Of a stretch of DNA of 64,000 bases, positions 9,772 to 20,560 are shown piece after piece (within the stretch, counting starts at the first letter, position 1; every line of letters starts with the position of its first letter). The notes beneath the pieces were generated by a model. It was not told the origin of the DNA. It did not search any database and saw only the letters and a list, made by a program, of their open reading frames with translations. The DNA is taken from contig CM043952.1 in the NCBI GenBank assembly GCA_014529385.2, positions 56,773,619 through 56,837,618 of the forward strand, written 5' to 3'. A program made the translations under genes and the position numbers. Source of the stretch: Adiantum capillus-veneris (taxonomy: Eukaryota > Streptophyta > Polypodiopsida > Polypodiales > Pteridaceae).

Positions 9772-10490
9772 TGTCACAAATTGCTGATGTGTCAAGCCAC
9801 TCAAGACCCAGCGGGTGGGGGGTCCCAGACCCAACTCTAGCCGACTTGCAAATCTCGACCGAGGAGCCTAAACCCCAAGAAGAAGAAGCAAAAGAAGTTT
9901 TAGCAACTTGCTAAGTCTCGCCAAGTGGGGGCAAACGCTTAAAACGAAGTATTTACCAACTTACAAGACCTCGTCCGATGGGGCCTTGGTGACACAAGAC
10001 ACTTAAAATCAAGCAGGACCAGCACACACACTAAATCTCATGTAAAACATGCTGATGTGGCAGTTGTATGGAGGTCTGCGATTTGCGATGATGACATAGC
10101 AAGTTGTACAGACTTCCACAATTGTGTTCGTAGGTGATGACATGGCAGGTTGTACGGACAGCCCTCTACGCAAGCTTTTGGAGACCAGATGCTTTTAAAA
10201 CTTGATGCTTTTGGATAGGCCCTGGGCCATTAAATATGTTGCCATGGGCTCATTCTTTGGCATGCTCCCGCGTGGAGGTCCACAGGATGGAGTACTGACG
10301 TTGTACTGAGTTGAAACAATAGGAAGAAATACTGAAAGGGGCGCCAAGGTTTGGGGCCAGAGCTCTCTTGGGGTGGAACTCCGCCACTCCCCGTCTCGTG
10401 TCTCGTGCATCTCTTCAGTTCACTGTTATATGAAGTGCTAAAAGTTGTTCAGTCTGGTCTTTTCCGTTGACACGCAGTGCCTTCCTTGAA
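9772..10490 (+). mobile_element. LTR-like repeat 1 (probable solo LTR)
   Basis: A direct repeat of 12022-12608. It starts TGTCACAA and matches LTR 2 through a TATA-like AAATATG block near 10240, an AAAGGGGCGCCAAGGTTTGG block near 10337 and the segment GAAGTGCTAAAAGTTGTTCA near 10431. The 3' end is less clear (about 10490). No primer binding site follows, and gag-like coding sequence flanks both sides, so it is best read as a solo LTR inserted in that gene. The last 40 bp of the minus-strand gag-like frame runs into it. Confidence 0.7.
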
Positions 10491-10860
10491 CTCCTTTGTC
10501 TTCTTATGCATTTTCTCACTGTCAGAAGAAGACAAGCTCTCCTTCTCTAAACTACCATGTCTCCCATGCCTTCTAAACTTTTTGAAATATCTGTTTTTCT
10601 TACTTTCCTTGCTTTTTCTCTGCTTCTTCTGCCTTTTCTCATCCTCTTTGGAACTAGAGGACAACGAACTGTAGGAACTCTTTGAAGATGAAGAAAAATC
10701 TTGGCCATCCTCAAAACGAACACACTTCTTCGATCTGCTTGCCACCTCGAAAGTCGACTTCTAACCCAAAAAACCGGAAAAATCCTCCGGTTCATCTTCC
10801 TCTCAAGAGCTTTGTCCAGCTGTATTTGTGAGAACAATTTTCACTTTTATGCACGCTGCT
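10490..10860 (-). pseudogene. Gag-like protein, N-terminal Ser/Lys-rich part
   Basis: A minus-strand frame from about 10745 reads SKKCVRFEDGQDFSSSSKSS, then SSSSKEDEKRQKKQRKSKES and EKMHKKTKEFKEG before running into the LTR-like repeat. Low-complexity Ser/Lys/Glu composition fits a disordered nucleic-acid-binding region. Its orientation matches the gag-like segment at 8800-9771 on the other side of the LTR, so the two probably belong together. The family is uncertain. Confidence 0.45.
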
Positions 10861-10862
10861 TT

Positions 10863-12021
10863 TCTTTCAACATCCTTCCCCACTTGAGAGGAGAATCATG
10901 GCCTCTAGCCATCTCGACTGAATCTCATCACTCTAGCCATCTCGACTGAATCTCATCAAGCGGGTGATTCTATAGAAGCTTCACATATTTCGGATTTTGG
11001 GAGTACTTAATCAATCTTTTTACAAACGTGAAGTTGATAATTGTACTCCGTTCTTTCAAAATTCCCTGTCGGAAATTCGCCTAAATCTTTGTTAGTTTCT
11101 TCGATTCCTGCACTAAGTTTGAACTTTTCTTCACCTCCTCGCACAAGGGTGTGCTCTGTCACATTCTCCGCGAGCGGCGAGAACCCATGTGTGCTTCAGA
11201 AGGGATCGGATCCTCCGTAGAAGAAGATCGGATCCTCCGTAGAAAAAGAATCTTTCTAAGCTCTAATACCGTTGTTACAAGCTTGGACACTCCAAGCGAG
11301 AAATCAATAGCAACACACGAACAGAAAAACTAAACTTAGAGAGAGAGAGAGAGAGAGAGAGAGACGGCACAGTAGAGTTCCGAACCAAGACACACTAGCC
11401 CCAAAGATTGACGCCCCTTCTGGTATTTCTTTATCGTTATGATCGCAAAGTACAACTCCCCAAGGGTCCAACTCTCTCCAAGACTCTGCGTCCAAATGCT
11501 CTCCAAAGAAGTGGCCCAGTTGATGTCTCTCCCACTAAGCTTTCAAACCAATTTCTTGGTTGTGACTCATGAAAAGCACCACGTAAAACTGCCAAAATCT
11601 GCCAGCAGCGCAACTTGCGAAAATCTGTACAGCCTGATGCATCAGCATGTCAATGCATTTTACGAAAATCAGGCCCAGCATTAAAGCATCTGATAATTGA
11701 TTTTAGGCCCCTTAACCGGTGTTCCATAAGTTGGTAGAGGTTAGGACTAAAATCCCTAACGCCTTCCCTCTGATTTAGGCCTCTCGGCCACACTTTCTGG
11801 GTTCATTTCTTTGCGGTTGCAATTTCTTTCCACTCGGTCATTTCTCTTCCAGTTGGGCACGCCACATCATTACTTTGTGACATCGATCCTGCACAAAACC
11901 TGTGTAAGAAGCAGGGATGAGGTTGGGCATAAAAGATCTCAAAGGCATACCAATCATCCGCGCGACGATCTTATACACGTAAGACATGAGAGTGATTGGC
12001 TTCCACTATCGGATGGACAAT
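10863..12021. other. Unassigned region with two short tandem repeats
   Basis: No gene is recognised. A unit of about 31 bp containing CTCTAGCCATCTCGACTGAA occurs twice in tandem (about 10899-10962), and a 22 bp unit around GGATCGGATCCTCCGTAGAA occurs twice (about 11199-11245). A 26 bp (GA)n tract lies at 11339-11364. Confidence 0.6.
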
Positions 12022-12608
12022 TGTCACAAACTGCTGACGTGTCAAGTCACTGAAGAACGGAGCCACCGGCCGAGGGGCCTACACTTTAAGTGAAGAAGCA
12101 GAAGCAGCAGATGTACGGACTTTCGCAATTCACGCTGGCCTACTGACGTGGCAGATTTCCGGATTTCGCGTTGGACAGCTGACGTGGCAAACTGTACAGA
12201 TTTTCACGTCTCACGCTGAGAGTGAGGACGTGGCACCCTATTCGGATATCCGTGATTTACGCTAGGCAGTTTTTCAGCGCAAGCTTTTGGGCTAGTAGCT
12301 TTTGAGTTTAAGGCTTTTCATGTAAATTGCTTTTGGGCCTAGGGCCTTTAAATATGAGGCTAGGGCTCATTCTCTGGCACTCTTCTAGGAGAAGGTGCAG
12401 AGCGTGGAGTACCGGCTTGTACTGTGTTGATGCAATATAAAGAAATATCGAAAGGGGCACCAAGGTTTGGAGCCAATACTCTCTGGGGTGGAATTCCGCC
12501 ACTCCGTGTTGCGTGTCGTCTCTCTCTTTCAGTTCAGTTCTTATTGAAGTGCTAAAAGTCTGTTCAGTCTGTTCTTTTCTATTGGCATGTGGTGCCCGTC
12601 TTGTGACA
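12022..12608 (+). mobile_element. LTR-like repeat 2 (TGTCACAA..TTGTGACA)
   Basis: A 587 bp repeat bounded by perfect 8 bp inverted termini TGTCACAA and TTGTGACA, with a TATA-like TTTAAATATG near 12347. It matches 9772-10490 in the same orientation over most of its length. No primer binding site or coding region attached to it is recognised, so it is probably a solo LTR. Minus-strand open frames in both copies (10195-10410, 12308-12664) encode similar peptides only because the LTRs are homologous. Confidence 0.75.
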
Positions 12609-13398
12609 ATAATGCATCTCTGACTTTCGATATAAGAGAATCTTGAACACATAGTAGTAGGCATCTCAAAAATGTGCTATGAGCCAAAAAGCATAACAAC
12701 TTAACAAGGCTAAGCACATCCCAAAACTATAAGACAAATTATGGAATCAACATGTCCTCTCCAAGACGAGAGGCACATCAAGAGGCATCTCTTGCAAAGT
12801 GGAAGGGGCCAGTAAAGAGTAACACACAACCTCCATAACCATAGGCTGAACATGAGACCAAACTTCCAAAATATCATCAAACAACTGATCTGCAGTAAAC
12901 AAATGCTCGAAGCTATGTCAAGGTCCTCGTTAGGATCTCTGTGGAACTTGTCGGCGGAATCTCGTAAGGCCCTAATAGAAGTCCCAAGGGGACACTCCCC
13001 AAAACATGCAAAGAAATCCTTATTCATCCTATTCGCTTTGGATACTTATGGCTTTTCAGACATGGACTAAAACCTCCTCAACCCTAAGAAACCCTAGAAA
13101 TGCATTTCAATTCACATTTTGCAACTGCATGGCTACCATGGTTGCTTCTAGCCATAAATGATGTCAAGCTCAAACACAAGGGTGGTGAAGAGTATTGTCC
13201 AGAGTGCAAGGCCGATGCAGATGTGCATCATAAGCCTATTTGGCCTTTCATTATCTTAATCATTCTATCCTTTCTGGGTACGCAAATCATATTAAAGCAT
13301 AAAATCAATCGATTAAAAGAAGGCGCATATTTTATGTTTCAAAGGGCTTAGTCAAAATATAGATATCCTTTAGTTAAGACTCAATAGGATGTCAGTAC
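12609..13398. other. Unassigned, partly intron 4 of the CLC gene
   Basis: Nothing recognisable is coded here. The right part must be intronic if the CLC gene continues leftward, because exon 4 ends at 13399 with a GT donor. Frames at 12710-13027 (minus) and 13100-13351 (plus) match no family I know and do not resemble the next CLC exon. Confidence 0.5.
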
Positions 13399-14808
13399 CA
13401 AGATGCAGCTTCTTCCAAAGCGAACAAAACTCCTCCAACAGGGGCACGAAAAGCAGCAGCAACTCCCGCAGCAGCACCACATGTGACAAGGTCTCGACGA
13501 TCTCTGTCATTCTTGAAGTATCGAAGCCATCGCCATGTTAAACGATACCGGCTAGATCCTCCTTGGCTTAAAAGTGATGCAATGCAAGATCCTATGTGAA
13601 CTAAAGGCCCTTCTTTACCAACAGAAAGGCCACCTGCTACAGCACCAATGCTTCCAAAGACCTGCAGTTCAACAAAGTTCATGTAAAAAATTGTCGCAAT
13701 GGGTTAGTCTTATGTAAAACAGACCACAATGGGTGTCTCCCATTCGCATGAATTGTTAGCATTACCTTCACAAGAAGTGTCCTCGGTGAAAGAATATTAG
13801 GGGCATCAATTCCATTTAAGTAGGCCTTAACCTCAGGTATTCCGGACCCTGCTGCTGCAGGGCCAACAATTGCACAAAGGACGGCAGCAGAAAATACAAG
13901 CAACATATTGCTTCCCGCAAGAATTGAGAATGCTATCAAATACCTGCAGCATTGAAGAGCATCATGAATTGCATGAAAACGCTCAGCCACTATGAGCGAA
14001 TGAATTCCACAACCATACCTGCTCTTATTTAAGAAGCTTGTTGTTTGTGAAAGTTTGTAGCCAGCTATGTATTCAACAGCCATGTTGATGCAATATCCCA
14101 CCATTCCTGTACATAAGCCCACGAGGCATGCCATTGTCCACTTGAGAATAATGTACTGCAAAATCTGCACTTTTGTTCTTGATCTCCAGTCTTGCTTAAA
14201 AACATCATTCTCCACAATCCTGAATAAAAAAGGTGGATGAGGAAATAGTAATTTTTGTGATACAGAGTCTCTTTGAAATTCAGCTTATGTCTGATGAAAT
14301 TTCATGCCTTCAAGACGAAGTGTGGTATAGGAAGCTACAACAAGCAAGTGCGCTGTGCCACAAGAAGAATTGCATATGTTCTCTGTATGAATGTGTCGCA
14401 AAATCCCTTGAATGGGTATGTGATAACCGATTACCGAACAGGAAAACTGAAGTAGAATTCCTTTGAGAATCGGCATGCTAGTTTTTATTTCACATTAAAT
14501 CAAGCAAATCCTTGATCAGACAAGAAACTAAGAAAAAACTACATCCAAGAAGATTACTCGTAATCAAGGCTTTCGATGTGGGAGCTCTTAACACCGATAA
14601 TAGCTGTCTGTGAAGTTGCATTGGGAAAGGAGCTGCCCATTCTTTTGAGGACCATGCTTTCAGTCCTTTCAGGAAGTAAGGGTTCTGCACATCCATTCTC
14701 CAGGTCAGCGTTGGCAGTAGACTGGCCTTGCTCGTCGACCATGGAGTCATCATAGCTGTGCACATCGTACTGGTCCATGTCTCCAATGGTCGTATCATTG
14801 TGATCCAT
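13399..14808 (-). CDS. CLC: CLC chloride channel, first four coding exons
   Basis: The only clear host gene. Plant CLC proteins move chloride or nitrate across vacuolar and Golgi membranes. Exon 1 is 14558-14808 (ATG at 14808, acidic N-terminus, PLLPERTES, ends SHIESLDYE), exon 2 14019-14219 (VENDVFKQDWRSRTK, first membrane helix), exon 3 13766-13943 (GSGIPEVKAYLNGID, residues 183-197), exon 4 13399-13661 (GKEGPLVHIGSCIASLL, gating Glu227; then NDRDRRDLVTCGAAAGVAAA and FALEEAASW). All three introns (338, 75, 104 bp) are GT-AG and keep frame. The selectivity motif is GSGIP, with Ser where nitrate-type AtCLCa has Pro, and the closest family memory is CLC-c/g. About 298 of some 780 residues are present; the rest would lie past intron 4, to the left of the window, or is lost. 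Intron 4 starts with an unusual GTACTG. Confidence 0.92.
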
Positions 14809-15107
14809 CCTCAAGAGAGTTTTCTGGGGACTCTACTGGTATGGCATCAGCGATTGAAGCTAACTAAATGCCAGATTGGAAGAGCCGTACAGAAAGAAAG
14901 CGAAGTCACTGCATACAAAGAGCAGACATCTGAGGGTTCTACTGATACCGCAAGAGCAATTGAAGGTTACGGCATGGCAGATAGAGAGATCCACAAAGAA
15001 AGCGAGAGGAGTGACTGCATCAGATAGCAAACGACATGAAAAGATTGACGGATTTCAATAGGCGAGAAAGCTTACCTAGATTGGCGCTACTGCATGCAGA
15101 GGAACCC

Positions 15108-15150
<43 letters not shown>

Positions 15151-15360
15151 AGAAAAGCATGCAAAGCAGGATGGGGCACTTGAGTCGCAGTGGAGCACGG
15201 CAAGCGCCGAGAGCGAGAGAGGGCGGGGGGGCGGGGGGGGTCGGGGGGTAAGCGCGCGCAGTGTGTGAGACGGGAAGAGAGAAGAGAGAGCGTTGGCGCG
15301 ACTTGATTTGAAATCTCTAATAATGGAAGAGGCCCCGAACGAACTCATATAAAAACTTTT
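14809..15360 (-). promoter_or_regulatory. Probable 5' leader of CLC with an intron and (CT)n
   Basis: Upstream of the CLC ATG the minus strand shows a good donor TCTAG/GTAAG (intron from 15075) and an acceptor CCCCAG at 14824, fitting a 252 bp intron in the 5' UTR. The exon before it holds a 35 bp (CT)n tract (15113-15147 as GA on the plus strand) and then GC-rich sequence with G runs to about 15260. CT-rich leaders are common in plant genes. The transcription start is not determined, and the intron is an inference from splice-site patterns. Confidence 0.5.
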
Positions 15361-15719
15361 TGGGAGGCTACCTAGGCCTAGCCCCTTTTGAAGTTTGCGT
15401 TATCCTGTAGGCTATCCATGCTTAACAAGTAATCGGCAGATATTTGCACACCTCAAAACCCACAGAGTTTTTAATTGAAGATCATGTGCTCACGGACAAG
15501 GTATCAATTATCCATCTTACTTATTATTAGTATATGACCTGCGCGTTGTTGCGGCCAAGAAAAGCATGGCAATTGGATCTTGATCGGTCTCTTTCTCTCT
15601 CATACATACACACACACACAATGAAAACGTACTCTTTGAAATCACTATAGAAAAATAACAATGCATATGTACGTCTTCTCTCTATCTTTTTATCTCTCTA
15701 GAAAAGCATAATAATTGGA

Positions 15720-15725
<6 letters not shown>

Positions 15726-15777
<52 letters not shown>
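15726..15777. repeat. (CT)n(CA)n compound microsatellite
   Basis: About 38 bp of CT directly followed by about 14 bp of CA on the plus strand. Confidence 0.95.
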
Positions 15778-15876
15778 GAATAGTAGTCCTCGGAATCAGA
15801 AGTAGGTCTTTGATATCTCTTTTATCACTTTCTTTCCTCCATTTCTCAATTCTTTTAAGTTGTAGATTTGCTTCAT

Positions 15877-15878
<2 letters not shown>

Positions 15879-15921
<43 letters not shown>
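15879..15921. repeat. (CT)n microsatellite
   Basis: About 42 bp of pure CT on the plus strand. Confidence 0.95.
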
Positions 15922-15922
<1 letters not shown>

Positions 15923-16292
15923 ACATGGAGTGCTTTAGGCCGATCGTTTGCGATCAACTCATTTTTCACACGACTTCTAACAAATTTGAGTTGTCCATAT
16001 CTCCCCACTCATTCATCAATGATAATGTACCACATTTCTACCAACTTGCTACTATTGCACCATGCTATCAAAACCATGGCTTGCCAGTATGTCGCTACAA
16101 TCTTTTGTTGGACTTCATTAAAGGGTATCTACAAAGATGCCGTGTTTGAGAAATGGTTGAAAAGAAGAAGGGGAGTGGGAGATTTTTTTGGGAGTGCAAA
16201 GGCCGCACGACAGGTGCTAGAGAAAGAACGTGAGCTGGCGCAAACTCTCTCTCTCTCGTTTGTCTACGGTCGACAATACACTACAGGCGCGA

Positions 16293-16293
<1 letters not shown>

Positions 16294-16379
<86 letters not shown>
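16294..16379. repeat. (CT)n microsatellite, 86 bp
   Basis: One of the two longest pure dinucleotide tracts in the window. Similar short sequence around TCGTTTGT occurs just before (16256) and just after it (16379). Confidence 0.95.
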
Positions 16380-16382
<3 letters not shown>

Positions 16383-17066
16383 TGTGTACTGGCGATGACA
16401 CAGGTCAATGCCGAACTTCTTAACGTCCATACGCGCCCAGACAAATAGGGAGAGCGTCAAGGAGGTGAGGCCCATGGTGCGAGCAATGGTGCTCACAGAG
16501 ACATGCAGGGACAAGCGGGTGACACATTTTACACGGATATTGGCCGCCTGTCTTGGCCAATTGGATAATTTTTTTGAGGTTTCTTTCAGGGCGATGACAG
16601 AGGTGGACCTGGATGGGTCGGGGGAGGGGGGCGCATGCACCGTGCATGGGTTGATGAGACTAGCATAGTACACGAGACGGCAGGGCAACCTTTGCATTGG
16701 TCTTGGAGAGGCCATGGATGATGGGAGGAACATGTCTGCAGAAGGAGTGACACTCGAGCTGCAGTGCTAGGACAAAGAGGAATGCTCAAGTGGTAGGGGT
16801 GCACAGAAGACAACACCAAGGGCAAACCAAGAGTGACGGTAGCGAAGCAGGCCAACAAATCTCTGCAGCCGAGCATGGGAACTAGTGCGAATCGCTGCTA
16901 AGGTCGTGCAATTACTTTGGCCGAAGGAATACCCTGCTTTAATTAATTAATGAATGGTGCATTCGACCCAATATACGGGCTTCTCATGACTCTCACTTGG
17001 TTGGAGGTAGACAGGTTTTGATGCTTCGTAGTCATTTTGGCGGGCTACCAAGTTGCCAAGGAAATG

Positions 17067-17067
17067 C

Positions 17068-17116
<49 letters not shown>

Positions 17117-17131
17117 CACACACACACTGTA
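17067..17131. repeat. (CT)n-ATA-(CA)n compound microsatellite
   Basis: CT tract to about 17113, then ATA, then CA repeats. The junction form CTCATACACACACA recurs at other loci in this region. Confidence 0.93.
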
Positions 17132-17237
17132 ACAGTGACACGCACGCACACATAGAGTGTGTACACACACATGCAAACTATCAGGTGCACAATTTTGGCT
17201 ACTACAATCTGTATGTTGTTAAAAAAGATTGGATTTG

Positions 17238-17242
<5 letters not shown>

Positions 17243-17325
<83 letters not shown>
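17243..17325. repeat. (CT)n(AC)n compound microsatellite
   Basis: About 48 bp of CT followed directly by about 35 bp of AC. Confidence 0.95.
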
Positions 17326-17327
<2 letters not shown>

Positions 17328-17589
17328 TTGACAACAACTTGTTAGACTCACAAATTTGACTATTGCAAGTCGTTGGGAAAGGATGGAGTTGCAATCTGAA
17401 CTACTTTTTGTAATTTTTTAAGGCTGGGACTCAACATCTTAATATCGGCATTGATCCAACGGGCCATGCAAATCAACCAAAAATGCGACATGTGGAGGCC
17501 CTCTCCTTCCTCTAATTTTTTGAGGTCCATTATAAAGAGTATAGATAATGGACTATTGAGTGATAGTAGAAAACTCTTCTGTACCCAAG

Positions 17590-17758
17590 TGCTCGAGAAA
17601 AACCTAGGTTTAGTGCAATCCCACCTACAAATTTCTCAACTATATCTTATACACCTTGGAGGCCCCTGCCATGTGACATAAGGAAAGGGCTTTGGCGGGG
17701 GGGGGTGTGGAGACCAAGGCAAAGAAAGAGAGAGAATGGATTGGGTGCCAAGGAAAGG

Positions 17759-17804
<46 letters not shown>

Positions 17805-18515
17805 GGGCCACACACTTGTAAAATGTAATTTGAAGATTAGGACACCCACAACATTGCAAAAAAAACATAGGTATAGTGTAATTCCACCTACAAATTTCAA
17901 GATTTACCTCTAATTTTTTTAAATTTTTGTTTTAAGCAGCACTCACTCAACGATATTGAATTAGAAACATAAAAAATACAACATCGCAATGCTCTAACTG
18001 AGCCATGGATGCAAAAAGAATGACACTTATCACATTAACTTTTAAATTGAAAGACCACCTCTAAAGTTCAAAGAAACTACAAAGTTCAGAAAACCTGATT
18101 CAAAGTTTAGAGAATCTTCAAAGTGCAAAGAAGTTTAGTGCAAAAACCTTTAAATTTTATGGTAAATTTGCTTGTATTTTTTTTTAATGGGCAAAATCAT
18201 AGTATTGACAAATGCTCGAAAAAAACTAGATCTAGTGTAATCTCACCTACAGATTTAGAAAATTATCTCTATACGTACAAAGTATTAAAATTTTGAGTGT
18301 AAAAGCCTTCAAATATAATAAAATTACCCTTGAAATTTCTCATACCTAAGTTTTTCATGTTTTTGGGAAAAAACATTGCGCCTCAACTCCATTTAGTGTA
18401 ACCCCTTTTACAAATATTTATGATTTGCTTCAAAAATTCTAATTTACCTTTAAGCGGTTGAAAAAATCTAAGCTATGTGTAATCCCACCTACAAATTTTG
18501 AGATTTACTTTTAAA
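17590..18515 (+). repeat. Degenerate repeat family around CCACCTACAAATTT
   Basis: Five related segments start near 17590, 17858, 18213, 18385 and 18460. Each has a core like TAGTGTAATCCCACCTACA followed by AATTT and a run resembling AGATTTACCTCT. Spacing is irregular (about 75-355 bp), so this is an eroded tandem or nested array, not a clean satellite. A (CT)n tract lies inside it at 17763-17801. Confidence 0.65.
17763..17801. repeat. (CT)n microsatellite
   Basis: About 39 bp of pure CT, within the degenerate repeat array. Confidence 0.95.
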
Positions 18516-18824
18516 TTCTAAGTCAACCCGAAGGAAACCACAAAGCTTACTAAAATGTAGCGTAAAAACCTTCAAAATAATCGAAGAGTTGTTGGAGCTG
18601 CCTCCCATTGTCCGCCTTTGCCATGTGTTGAGGTCCGCTCTTGCCTTGGGTATGCATGCTTTCTGCCTTGGATTCATTGGATCAAACTTTTTTTATTACG
18701 TCGATTTTCGATTCTATAGATGTCAATTGTCAATTATCAATTCTTGATTGCAAATTTCATCGATTGTTGATGTAAGACCAATGTTTATTCTCCCTTCCCT
18801 CTGACTCTAGTTCCGGTGTGAGAG

Positions 18825-18826
<2 letters not shown>

Positions 18827-18866
<40 letters not shown>

Positions 18867-18880
18867 CACACACACACACA
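18827..18880. repeat. (CT)n-ATA-(CA)n compound microsatellite
   Basis: CT tract to about 18863, then ATA and CA repeats, with the same junction as at 17111. Confidence 0.93.
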
Positions 18881-18955
18881 AACACACAGAGCATGATTCG
18901 CATGGGCCATTCTCTATTTCTCAGCACACTCGTCCACACATAAAAGTATAGAATG

Positions 18956-18958
<3 letters not shown>

Positions 18959-19003
<45 letters not shown>

Positions 19004-19017
19004 ACACACACACACGC
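18959..19017. repeat. (CT)n(CA)n compound microsatellite
   Basis: About 41 bp of CT followed by CA repeats with one CTCA interruption. Confidence 0.93.
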
Positions 19018-19212
19018 ATGTGCGCACGCACGAACATGTACACACACAATGTGTCTAAGACATCCACAACAAATTATTAGACTCCCATGGATGAATTGTC
19101 GAGCTCATTGCACTTCATTAATGCAATGCAAATGTGGAAGACCTCCGCAACGCTCCGACACCACAACAAATGGCACTCCAACTCTATCTCTCATACACAC
19201 ACCTACAATGGG

Positions 19213-19245
<33 letters not shown>

Positions 19246-20401
19246 AACACTAACACGAATGTGCTAAGATCGAAGATCATTTACCGCATGGAAAATTTAT
19301 TGTTAAAGCATGTTGAGAGAGGTTCATTGTGCAAAGAGGTTAATTGGGCGACACGTAGAGGAGAGTTCTTCATAGCCTTCAAAATGCAAAGTAGAGGTAC
19401 TCTTCAAATGGCTTTCAAAAAGAAAGTAGTGAGTGTTCACCCTTGACATTTGAGGACACAAGTGAAACTCCATGGCCTTCCGAAGCAGTGTAAAAAATAT
19501 AAATATAGATAGAGTACTACTTTTTTTTACTTTGAATTACCAAGACTAAGTTCTAATCTTTTGACTTTACATTGCCAACAATAAATCAGAAAGTCTTTTC
19601 ATTTTTTACCATCTAAGTAAACTCTTCACTTTTGCATTTCAAATGAAATATTTCCAAAGGTTTTCTTTGAAATGAACCAAAGTGTGACACATGGAGGCTC
19701 TCTCCTTTCTTCAAAAATTTTAAACTACATTATAAAGAGTATAGATTCTCTGAAGCTATTAAAATGTAGATATTATATATACACACACACACTAGTACAG
19801 TCAGTCGCCTTCGGCAGCCTCTTTCTCTTTCTCTCTCCCTTTTTATCGCGTGCAGAGTGGTTTCTCTTAGTTTTGGATTTTAGCCTTCATGTTGCAAATT
19901 TTGACACTTGTAAAAGGCTCCCCCTTCAGCCATATTATGTTAGTTTACATATAGGGATAGGGTGACAAGGAAGATTTAGATAAATTAACCAAGCCACCAC
20001 AAGCCAAGAGCTTTCTCTCTCTCACACACACACACACCTTTTGAGTTCATATTTTTGGCTTTCTAAAAGAAACCCTTTTTTTTTCCACAACAAAACAGAG
20101 ATATTTATATTACCATGAGAGCCAAGGCAAATATACAAAGAGTCCAACACATCTGAGTACTGTCTGACAGAAACTATCGCATACTTTTGAGTGTGACTGG
20201 TTCGAGCCCTAACTTGATCATACAAAAGGATAGACCATCCATCAAACACCTAGGGAATGCCAAACCCATATAAATCAGTGATCATTTTTTGGAGCTTATC
20301 CATAAACTCAGAAGCCTTAGTGTTGGGCTGGGTTAGGGGGACTTTCGTAGTTTTCAGTGCATGATGGAGACTTACCTTTCATTTCACATCTTGTCTTTAC
20401 T

Positions 20402-20560
20402 TTTCTTGCATTCTATTGTTTTAGAATGCTGAAGTGAAGTTCACCTTACATAATTTTACATACACACACATATGTTTTTTTTGCATTCTATTGGTTTAGA
20501 ATGCTAAAGTGAAGCTTCACCTTGCATAATTCTAATAAATTCTACACACACATATATATT
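20402..20560 (+). repeat. Two-copy tandem repeat of about 75-85 bp
   Basis: The unit contains GCATTCTATTG, TTTAGAATGC and GTGAAG..TTCACCTT, then an AT-rich part with CACACACATAT. GCATTCTA and TAGAATGC are inverted to one another, so each unit can form a small hairpin. Confidence 0.8.

Larger units (their letters stand above)
15361..17589. other. Gene-free, microsatellite-rich region
   Basis: No coding region is recognised. It contains several long microsatellites: CT then CA at 15726-15777, CT at 15879-15921, an 86 bp CT tract at 16294-16379, CT then CA at 17067-17131 and CT then AC at 17243-17325. Apparent proteins here consist of Ser-Leu or Arg-Glu repeats translated from these tracts. Confidence 0.8.

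Noticed and set aside
10195-12664. Two similar minus-strand proteins (10195-10410 and 12308-12664)
   Set aside because: Their similarity comes from the two plus-strand LTR-like repeats they overlap; there is no start context, motif or coding signal.
13100-13351. Plus-strand frame next to CLC exon 4 as a further exon or small membrane protein
   Set aside because: It is on the opposite strand from CLC, does not resemble the next CLC segment, and matches no family I know despite one hydrophobic stretch.
16217-16733. Open frames made of Arg-Glu or Ser-Leu repeats
   Set aside because: They are translations of (GA)n or (CT)n microsatellites. The same holds for similar frames near 8700, 15900, 17100, 36700, 41050, 49700 and 59400.
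17590-18515. CRISPR-like or regularly spaced repeat array
   Set aside because: Spacing is irregular, the units are degenerate, and the genome is that of a plant.
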